Assembly: GCA_002291875.1 (NCBI GenBank) | Contig: DBAV01000155.1 | Coordinates: 1-5,528, forward strand | Length of the DNA stretch: 5,528 nucleotides | Reading direction: 5' to 3' | Origin: Hyphomonadaceae bacterium UBA1001 | GTDB taxonomy: Bacteria > Pseudomonadota > Alphaproteobacteria > Caulobacterales > Aquidulcibacteraceae | Shown: positions 1 through 4,577 of the stretch, piece after piece | Layout: the number at the start of each line of letters is the position of its first letter | Numbering within the stretch: position 1 is the stretch's first letter | Program-made: the position numbers and the translations under genes | The notes under the pieces: generated by a model | What the model saw: the letters and a program-made list of their open reading frames with translations, nothing else | Database searches by the model: none | Told to the model about the DNA's origin: nothing

Positions 1-191
1 CCGGTTCCGGGATGACGGGCCTGATTGATTCAACGACCGTCATCCCGGCCAGAGCGCAGCGCAGAGCCGGGACCCCTCCAGTGCCGGTGCAGAGACAAAC
101 CCCGGGGTCCCCTCCGCCCTCCGGGCACCTCCTCCGCAAGCGGGGGATGCGAGCGTTGTGTCAAAGGCGGGCGGTGAAGCGGGCGGTGGAC
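1..191. repeat. REP-like intergenic repeat cluster, no gene
   Basis: This stretch downstream of the amidohydrolase stop contains no credible gene and is dominated by inverted repeats. CCGGGATGACGG (7-18) and CCGTCATCCCGG (37-48) are perfect 12-base arms around an 18-base loop. TCCCGGC (43-49) pairs with GCCGGGA (66-72). GGGACCCC (69-76) pairs with GGGGTCCC (104-111). CCTCCGC (131-137) pairs with GCGGGGG (140-146), with one T-G pair. Motifs resembling GTCATCCCGG...GCCGGGACC and CTCCGCAAGCGGGG are, from general knowledge, common dispersed intergenic repeats in alphaproteobacterial genomes. The left arm looks like the end of a second copy in opposite orientation, cut by the window edge. No T-tract follows any stem, so an intrinsic terminator for the minus-strand gene is not evident. 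The repeats could still act as transcript-end stabilisers. The repeat-family assignment is inference. Confidence 0.65.
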
Positions 192-1490
192 CTAGGGCGC
201 GCGGACCACCACGCCGGCGCGCATCACCAAAGCGGGGTTCATCAGCAGGGTCACGTCGCGGGTCGGGTCGCCGCGCACGGCGACGAGGTCGGCCGGCCGG
301 CCGGGGGCGATGCGGCCGGCCTCGTCCTCGATGCCCAGATGGGAGGCCGCCGATACGGTCGCCGAACGGATGGCCTCGAGCGGGGTGAAGCCGGCCTGCA
401 CCATCAGCTGGAATTCGCGTGCGTTCTGGCCGTGGGCAGAAACCCCGCTGTCGGTGCCGAACGCCACCCGAACGCCGCCCAGCCGAGCCCGGCGCAGCGC
501 GTCCAGCATCAGCGGGCCGACCTCGCGCGCCTTGGCGGCAACCGGTGCCGGCATCCAGGTCCCCGGCCGCGCGGCCTCTTCGGACACCGTCACCCCCGCA
601 AGCACGGTCGGCACCAGCCACGCGCCCGTTTCACCCATCAGGCGGATCGATTCGGCGTCCAGCCCGCTGCCGTGCTCGATCGAATTCACCCCCGCGCGCA
701 GGGCGGCATTGATGCCGTCCGTGCCGTGGGCGTGGGCCACCACCTTGCGGCCCATCGAGCGGGCCGTCTCGACGATGGCCGCCAGCTCGTCATCCATCAA
801 TTGCTGGCCCAGACCCGCCGCCGTGTTCGACAGCACCCCGCCCGTGGCGGTGATCTTGATCATGTCCGCCCCGGCCCGCACCTGGTGGCGCACCGCCCGG
901 CGACAGTCGGCCGGTCCATTGCAGACACCGGGCGAGGGCAGGGCCTCCATCACTTCGGCGCGGAAGCCGTTGATGTCGCCATGCCCGCCCGTCACCGAAA
1001 TCGAATTGCCGGTGGCGATGATCCGCGGTCCGACCACCCAGCCCTGCGCGGTGGCGTTGCGCAGCGCAAAGATCGCCTCGTTGTTGGCGCCGAGGTCGGC
1101 AACGGTCGTGAAGCCGGCCTCGACCGTGCGGCGGGCGAACTGGGCGCCCATCATCGTCCGGTCCGCCACCGAGAGCGTCACCGCCTCCAGCCGGCCGCGC
1201 GGGCTCTGCTCGCTGGTGATGTGCACATGCGAATCGATCAGCCCCGGCATCAGCGTCTGCCCACGCAGGTCGATCGTCACGTCACCGCGCGGCACGCGGG
1301 TAAAGCCCGGCGTCACCGACACGATGCGCCCGTCGCGCACCAGCACGGTGGCATTGCCCAGCGCCGCCTCGCCGGGAACGGTCAGGACCCGGTCGGCCCA
1401 GATATCCGGCGCCGGCGCAGCCGAAACCCCCGCGACAAGGGCCGCCGCCGAGGCGGCAAAGATGGCGAAGGCGCGGCGGGATCTGGACAT
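192..1490 (-). CDS. Exported metal-dependent amidohydrolase (Xaa-Pro dipeptidase / imidazolonepropionase-like)
   Basis: The 432-residue product is a TIM-barrel amidohydrolase, probably hydrolysing an amide or peptide-type bond in the periplasm; the substrate cannot be read from sequence. It starts with MSRSRRAF, a hydrophobic alanine-rich segment to about residue 24 and a likely cleavage near VSA-AP. The SRRAF stretch also fits the core of a Tat signal. Metal-site motifs appear in order: LIDSHVHI (H88, H90), a lysine in ADMIKI (K212, the usual carboxylated bridging ligand), VVAHAH (H253), SIEHGSG (H273) and AFGTDSG (D347). This is the set expected of the binuclear Met_dep_hydrolase_A subgroup. 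The C-terminus has the usual GRIAPGRPADLVAV signature of the small beta domain. ATG at 1490 is chosen because it gives a clean signal peptide and has GGGAGA about 11 bases upstream. In-frame ATG (1520) and GTG (1553) codons would add an N-tail before the signal. Length is normal for the family and all ligands are present, so it should be active. Confidence 0.88.
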   Translation of the reverse strand: MSRSRRAFAIFAASAAALVAGVSAAPAPDIWADRVLTVPGEAALGNATVLVRDGRIVSVTPGFTRVPRGDVTIDLRGQTLMPGLIDSHVHITSEQSPRGRLEAVTLSVADRTMMGAQFARRTVEAGFTTVADLGANNEAIFALRNATAQGWVVGPRIIATGNSISVTGGHGDINGFRAEVMEALPSPGVCNGPADCRRAVRHQVRAGADMIKITATGGVLSNTAAGLGQQLMDDELAAIVETARSMGRKVVAHAHGTDGINAALRAGVNSIEHGSGLDAESIRLMGETGAWLVPTVLAGVTVSEEAARPGTWMPAPVAAKAREVGPLMLDALRRARLGGVRVAFGTDSGVSAHGQNAREFQLMVQAGFTPLEAIRSATVSAASHLGIEDEAGRIAPGRPADLVAVRGDPTRDVTLLMNPALVMRAGVVVRAP

Positions 1491-1557
1491 GACGTCACGG
1501 TTCTCCCGCACGGACCGCATGTCAAGCCGGATCGACCCAATCCGCCCGCGCACCGCG

Positions 1558-1592
1558 AAAAAGAAACGGCCGACCCATGCGGGATCCGGCCG
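1558..1592 (-). terminator. Intrinsic terminator upstream of the amidohydrolase
   Basis: Read on the minus strand, a ten-pair stem spans 1592-1567. Bases 1567-1572 and 1573-1576 pair with 1586-1592 and 1581-1585, leaving single-base bulges at 1587 and 1584 and a GCAT loop (1580-1577). TTTCTTTTT (1566-1558) follows immediately. The plus strand has no T-tract after the same stem, so the signal is strand-specific. It ends 67 bases before the amidohydrolase ATG. It therefore either ends a small transcript made from the same strand or acts as an attenuator in the amidohydrolase leader. Confidence 0.72.
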
Positions 1593-1705
1593 GAACAGTC
1601 ATCCTTGGGGGAGGAAACCCATGGGCCGGTGACCGGCCGACAAGGGCGGACGTTCAAGGCAACGTCCTGTGTCAGCGATATGGGCGGCCCGGCCGCCACC
1701 GCCAA
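1558..1705 (-). ncRNA. Candidate structured small RNA or attenuator leader
   Basis: The stretch before the minus-strand terminator is unusually rich in perfect inverted repeats. GGCGGCC/GGCCGCC (1683-1697) has one central base. GGACGTT/AACGTCC (1648-1654 and 1661-1667) has a six-base loop. GGCCGGT/ACCGGCC (1624-1638) has one central base. CCTTG (1603-1607) can pair with CAAGG (1641-1645) to close a domain around the 1624-1638 hairpin. A small hairpin at 1606-1621 would display the anti-Shine-Dalgarno-like loop UUUCCUCC on the minus strand. CU-rich loops of this kind are typical of some alphaproteobacterial trans-acting small RNAs. A weak -10 (TAGATT, 1717-1712) would place the 5' end near 1705; no good -35 is seen, so the 5' boundary is a guess. 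I do not recognise an Rfam family (not RNase P, tmRNA, SRP RNA or a known riboswitch). The alternative is a long leader of the amidohydrolase mRNA. Confidence 0.42.
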
Positions 1706-1849
1706 GGCCGAAATCTAGGGGCTGTCATGCGAAAGTGCAGGTGCACGGGTCGGTGCGGCAATTTGTGATGGCGCGGGCTGTGCGTGCTCCCTGTGCGCTG
1801 TGCGAACCATGGGCCACATGCCGCACGCGCATTCAGGGGGAAGGGCGGG

Positions 1850-2824
1850 ATGGTACGGACGGCGGTGATCGGGGCAGGCATGGCGGGGCTGGCGGCGGCG
1901 CGGGCGCTGGCCGCACGCGGGCACGCGGTGAGCCTGTTCGACAAGGGGCGCGGACCGGGCGGTCGCGCCTCGACCCGGCGCATCGAGGTCCAGGGGCGCA
2001 CCCTGCGCTTCGATCACGGCTTTCAGGCGGTGCCCGACGATGGCCCCCATGCCGCCCTGCGTGCCTTTGCCGCGCTGGAAGGCGGGGCGGCCTTCGCTCC
2101 ATGGCGCCCGCGCCCCGAACACGGCCAGCACACCGCAGGCGGCTTGGCGGGGGCCGGCGGCGCCAACGTGCCCATCCGGGCCATGGCCCGGGGTCTGGAC
2201 GTGACCTGGGGCACATGGATCGAAACGATCCGGCGAAGCCCCGAGGGGTTCTCGCTGGGGGTCGACACGGATGATGCGGCCGCACGCGGCCCGTTCGGGC
2301 GCCTGGTGATTGCGGTTCCCGCCGATCAGGCGGGCGCGCTGCTGGCGGGAATGCCACCGACGCTGGCGCCAACGCTGGCGCAGGCGGCGGCCTCGGCGCG
2401 AATGACCCCCTGCTGGACGCTGATGGCCATGATGCCCGACGCCCGACCGGACTGGGATGCGACGGGGCCGGACGGGGTATTCGACCTGATCGTGCGCGAA
2501 GCGTCCAAGCCCAAGCGGGCCGGGGATGCCGGCGCGTGGGTGGCTCAGGCCGACGCAGCCTGGTCGGCTGGCCATCTGGAGCAGACGCCGGAAGAGATCG
2601 CGCGCCTGCTGGGCGAAGCGTTGGGCCGGCGGCTGGGCGCCGCGCCCGTCATGGCCGTCGCCCACCGCTGGCGCTTTGCACGCACCGAGCGCGCGGTCGG
2701 GGTCACCCACCTGGCCCAGGCGGACATCTTCGTCTGCGGGGACTGGCTCCTGGGCCCCACCCTGGCGGATGCCTGGTGTTCGGGCGATGCAGCCGGCGCG
2801 GCCGTGGCGGCGACGATCGGCTGA
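1850..2824 (+). CDS. Renalase-like FAD-dependent oxidoreductase
   Basis: The 324-residue soluble flavoprotein has a Rossmann dinucleotide fold at its N-terminus: AVIGAGMAGL (G8, G10, G13) and an acidic residue closing the second strand (D31). The stretch GRGPGGRASTRR (33-44) is characteristic of the renalase-like NAD(P)/FAD oxidoreductases (COG3380). Further family marks are RFDHGFQ (53-59), HRWRFAR (272-278) and the C-terminal flavin-binding CGDWLLGPTLADAW (296-309). Reaction and substrate are unknown for most bacterial members. ATG at 1850 is preferred because the glycine motif then begins at residue 7, and AGGGGGAAGG lies just upstream; an in-frame GTG at 1784 would add 22 unlikely residues. 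It converges on chrR with 10 bases between stops. No shared promoter or operon ties it to the sigma module, so any role in the oxidative stress response is only suggested by position. Confidence 0.85.
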   Translation: MVRTAVIGAGMAGLAAARALAARGHAVSLFDKGRGPGGRASTRRIEVQGRTLRFDHGFQAVPDDGPHAALRAFAALEGGAAFAPWRPRPEHGQHTAGGLAGAGGANVPIRAMARGLDVTWGTWIETIRRSPEGFSLGVDTDDAAARGPFGRLVIAVPADQAGALLAGMPPTLAPTLAQAAASARMTPCWTLMAMMPDARPDWDATGPDGVFDLIVREASKPKRAGDAGAWVAQADAAWSAGHLEQTPEEIARLLGEALGRRLGAAPVMAVAHRWRFARTERAVGVTHLAQADIFVCGDWLLGPTLADAWCSGDAAGAAVAATIG

Positions 2825-2834
2825 ACCGGGGGCG

Positions 2835-3512
2835 TCAGGCGTCGCGCAGGAAACGCTGGATCAGCCCAAGCGCGCCCGAGAGTTCCAGCGGCGCCTCGGT
2901 CACGGCCAGCGCAAAGCACACCTTGCCCGGCTCGGCGAAAGGGCGGTGCTCGATGCCCGGGCCGGCCACCGCCAGATCACCGCGTCCATAGCGCCCACCC
3001 TCGTCACGGAACGCCCCCTGCAGCACCAGGGTGTACTCGCCCCCGCGATGGGTATGGCGCGGCGCACCGGCACCCGGCTCGATTCGCAGGATTTCCGCAC
3101 GGCACTCGCCAGGCAGGGGCAGCGACAGCGAGCGCAACCCGGGGCCGGCGAACTTCCACGACTGGACGGCCAGTGCCTGCAGCGCCGCATCGCGCACTGG
3201 CGCCGGCAGCCCCAGCACCTCTTCGAGTGCCGCGCCCGCCAGACGTCCCGCGCGCGCCTGGGCGCGGCCCAGCGGCTCCTCGCCCAGATCGATGCGGGCG
3301 AACACCGCGTCGAGGGCGCCGGCACCCATGTCCACCGGCATTTCCTGTTCGAACGCAGCGCCTGCGATCGCATCCGCGACCGCAAGGTCGTCGGCGCAAT
3401 CCTCGAGCAGCAAAGCGCGGGTCTGGACCAGCAGCGACAGCGCAGGCCCAAGGGCGCCGGCGGCGTGCGCTGCGGTCAGCTGCTCGGAAACATCGTCGGC
3501 GATCAGGTTCAT
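2835..3512 (-). CDS. ChrR-family anti-sigma factor with degenerate zinc site
   Basis: This 225-residue cytoplasmic protein should bind and restrain the sigma factor encoded upstream. It has the two-domain ChrR plan: an N-terminal helical anti-sigma domain (about 1-85) and a C-terminal cupin (about 115-205). In the cupin, H153, H155 and E159 (in HTHRGGEY) and H189 (in GIEHRP) match the R. sphaeroides ChrR ligands H141, H143, E147 and H177 with identical spacing (recalled numbering). The anti-sigma domain, in contrast, should carry zinc through an early His and an HxxxCxxC motif. Here those positions read D7, R32, L36 and C39 (RALLLEDC), so only one ligand survives. The frame is intact and the hydrophobic pattern is kept, so this is substitution, not decay. 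ATG at 3512 has only a weak GGGG-type ribosome binding site. The gene begins 131 bases after the sigma stop codon, not overlapping it. Confidence 0.9.
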   Translation of the reverse strand: MNLIADDVSEQLTAAHAAGALGPALSLLVQTRALLLEDCADDLAVADAIAGAAFEQEMPVDMGAGALDAVFARIDLGEEPLGRAQARAGRLAGAALEEVLGLPAPVRDAALQALAVQSWKFAGPGLRSLSLPLPGECRAEILRIEPGAGAPRHTHRGGEYTLVLQGAFRDEGGRYGRGDLAVAGPGIEHRPFAEPGKVCFALAVTEAPLELSGALGLIQRFLRDA

Positions 3513-3643
3513 CGCGGCCCCACGGGTGGCTTCCCGGTCGTTTGCGGCGACGGAGATCGATCGTGGAAACGTGAAGTCAAGGCGTGTGACAGTCGCTGTC
3601 GCACCGATCCTGCGTCAGGGCGGGGCCGCCCGGCCGACGATCC
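3513..3643. promoter_or_regulatory. Sigma/anti-sigma intergenic gap with palindrome
   Basis: This is a 131-base gap between the sigma stop and the chrR start. On the plus strand GTGTGACAG (3584-3592) and CTGTCGCAC (3596-3604) form nine-base arms around TCG, with one T-G pair. On the transcribed minus strand that pair becomes a C-A mismatch, so a DNA operator is as likely as an RNA hairpin. No T-tract follows on the minus strand, so it is not an intrinsic terminator. Just downstream for chrR lies TTGACT (3580-3575), a fair -35, but no recognisable -10 follows at 16-18 bases. GATCGATC occurs at 3555-3562. A separate chrR promoter or a processing site is possible but unproven. Confidence 0.35.
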
Positions 3644-4231
3644 TCAGAGGTCGGGGTCCAGCCGGGCCTTGAGCTTCTGGAAGGCGAGGCGGATGCGTGA
3701 CTTCACCGTGCCCAGCGGAAGGTCGAAGCGCTGGGATATCTCGCGGTGGGTCAGCCCCTCATAGAATGCCGCGTCCAGAAGGCGACGCTGGTCGTCAGGC
3801 AGTTCGGCCAGCGCGCGTCGCACCTGTGCCTCGCGCTGGGCGCCGTCGATGTCCTCGAAGGGCATGGGGGCAGGAGCCGGCTGGAAGGCAGGATCATGGG
3901 CGTCCAGCTCGGGCCGGTTCGAGCGCCGCGCGGCGTCGATACGGCGATTGCGCGCGATGCGGAAAATCCAGGTCGACACCGACGCCAGGCGGCGGTCGAA
4001 GGTGTCGGCCTTGCGCCACACCTGGATCAGGGTCTCCTGTGCCAGCTCCTCGGCCAGGGCCAGCGGCGCGCCCAGACGCACCAGATAGCCCTTGACCCGC
4101 GGGGCATAGAATTCGAACAGCTCGGCAAACGCCGAGCGATCGGACCGCAGGGCCACCGCCTCGAGCAGGTCACAGAACCGGTCGCGCAGCATGTCCGAAG
4201 GCATGAGGGCGGGGCTGGTCTGCAGGTGCAT
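3644..4231 (-). CDS. RpoE-type ECF sigma factor (ECF11 group)
   Basis: The 195-residue protein is an extracytoplasmic-function sigma factor of the group partnered by ChrR, which in R. sphaeroides controls the singlet-oxygen response. Region 2 (about 31-104) includes AFAELFEFYAPRVKGYL and STWIFRIARNRRID, nearly identical to my recollection of R. sphaeroides RpoE. Region 4 (about 138-190) includes LTHREISQRFDLPLGTVKSR, a helix-turn-helix for the -35 element. K47 corresponds to RpoE K38, a ChrR-contact residue; M42 of that protein is V51 here. ATG at 4231 is chosen because AAGGGAGG lies seven bases upstream. An in-frame ATG at 4315 has a weaker GGAG and would add 28 residues unlike any sigma domain. 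Later ATGs (4204, 4192) lack a ribosome binding site. The intact protein should be functional. Confidence 0.93.
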   Translation of the reverse strand: MHLQTSPALMPSDMLRDRFCDLLEAVALRSDRSAFAELFEFYAPRVKGYLVRLGAPLALAEELAQETLIQVWRKADTFDRRLASVSTWIFRIARNRRIDAARRSNRPELDAHDPAFQPAPAPMPFEDIDGAQREAQVRRALAELPDDQRRLLDAAFYEGLTHREISQRFDLPLGTVKSRIRLAFQKLKARLDPDL

Positions 4232-4328
4232 GCCCGTCCCTCCCTTTTCAGACACGTTCGCTGCCCCCCGAATGGGGCGGCCACTGGAGGCGGTCTGGTC
4301 TGCCCGCTCGAGCATGATGGCTGGCTCC

Positions 4329-4364
4329 GTATCGCGACTGCATTGCGTATAGCAAGCGCGATAC
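4329..4364. repeat. Inverted repeat bracketing the -10 element
   Basis: GTATCGCG (4329-4336) and CGCGATAC (4357-4364) are perfect eight-base arms 20 bases apart. A smaller inverted repeat, TTGC (4343-4346) and GCAA (4352-4355), lies inside. One arm falls in the promoter spacer and the other at about +3 to +10, flanking the candidate -10 at 4346-4351. This placement suits a repressor operator. As RNA, only the distal arm would be transcribed from the proposed start, so a hairpin role is less likely. Confidence 0.4.
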
Positions 4365-4375
4365 AAATCTGTCCA
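4346..4375 (-). promoter_or_regulatory. Candidate sigma70-like promoter for the sigma gene
   Basis: On the minus strand TGGACA (4375-4370, one mismatch to TTGACA) and TATACG (4351-4346) are separated by 18 bases, and the -10 is preceded by TGC as in extended -10 promoters. Transcription would start near 4339, giving a leader of about 108 bases to the ATG at 4231. The elements resemble a housekeeping promoter, not the TGATCC type used by RpoE for autoregulation in R. sphaeroides. Confidence 0.45.
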
Positions 4376-4577
4376 GCCCCATTCGGCCTTGAAGTGAGTG
4401 TGCACGAACCACCCCGCCGCGCAATGCCCGCGGGTGCGTGCAGGCGGGTCATACAACCGCAAATCACGTGTTATAGAAAACCTGTCCGCACAGCGGTCGC
4501 CCGCGTTCACCACGGGACGGCCGCGCGCGCCATCGGGCGCCGGACGCCGCGCTGCTGTGACTTCGGCGCGTCCCCGA

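Larger units (their letters stand above)
1491..1849. other. Divergent intergenic region (359 nt)
   Basis: This lies between the start codons of the minus-strand amidohydrolase (1490) and the plus-strand FAD oxidoreductase (1850), so it must carry both promoters. The right part (1706-1849) shows no strong sigma70 or TGATCC-type promoter and no convincing small gene. The left part holds the minus-strand terminator and the hairpin series described separately. A perfect TTGACA occurs on the minus strand at 1520-1525, but the bases 17 downstream (AACCGT) are not a credible -10. The FAD gene has a purine-rich ribosome binding site (AGGGGGAAGG) just before 1850. Confidence 0.6.
4232..4577. other. 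Sigma-gene upstream region (346 nt, no gene)
   Basis: This gap between the phaZ stop and the sigma start contains no credible coding sequence. It holds the promoter and inverted repeat listed separately. An AT-richer island at 4450-4482 carries CACGTG (4465-4470) and, on the minus strand, TATAAC (4475-4470), a good -10 without a matching -35. Next to the phaZ end, GGACGC (4542-4547) can pair with GCGTCC (4568-4573), but no T-tract follows, so termination of phaZ is not obvious. I found no TGATCC-type ECF11 -35 in this gap. The nearest resemblance is TGATCG at 4580-4575, overlapping the phaZ stop, with no suitable -10. Confidence 0.6.

Noticed and set aside
1520..1525. Perfect TTGACA on the minus strand upstream of the amidohydrolase
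   Set aside because: The hexamer at the proper distance (AACCGT) is not a -10, and the start would fall almost at the ATG.
1621..1632. Mini-ORF ATG GGC CGG TGA after GGGGGAGGAAA on the plus strand
   Set aside because: The Shine-Dalgarno-like sequence is attractive, but a three-codon peptide is not supportable, and the same bases are better explained as the complement of the CU-rich loop in the minus-strand RNA candidate.
12..1718. Long plus-strand open frame (568 codons) opposite the amidohydrolase
   Set aside because: Composition is Arg/His/Gly-rich with no recognisable domain, and it runs through the REP repeats and the intergenic region. It is the antisense shadow expected in high-GC DNA opposite a gene with all its catalytic motifs.
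3891..3896. TGATCC on the minus strand, matching the RpoE -35 consensus
   Set aside because: It lies inside the sigma coding sequence (Asp-Pro codons) and has no TA-type -10 at about 18 bases. Other copies at 1019-1024 and near 5378 are likewise inside genes without a -10.
4231..4315. Upstream ATG at 4315 as start of the sigma factor
   Set aside because: It has a weaker GGAG site and adds 28 residues without similarity to sigma factors, whereas the ATG at 4231 has AAGGGAGG at ideal spacing. It stays possible because it lies only about 24 bases from the proposed transcription start.
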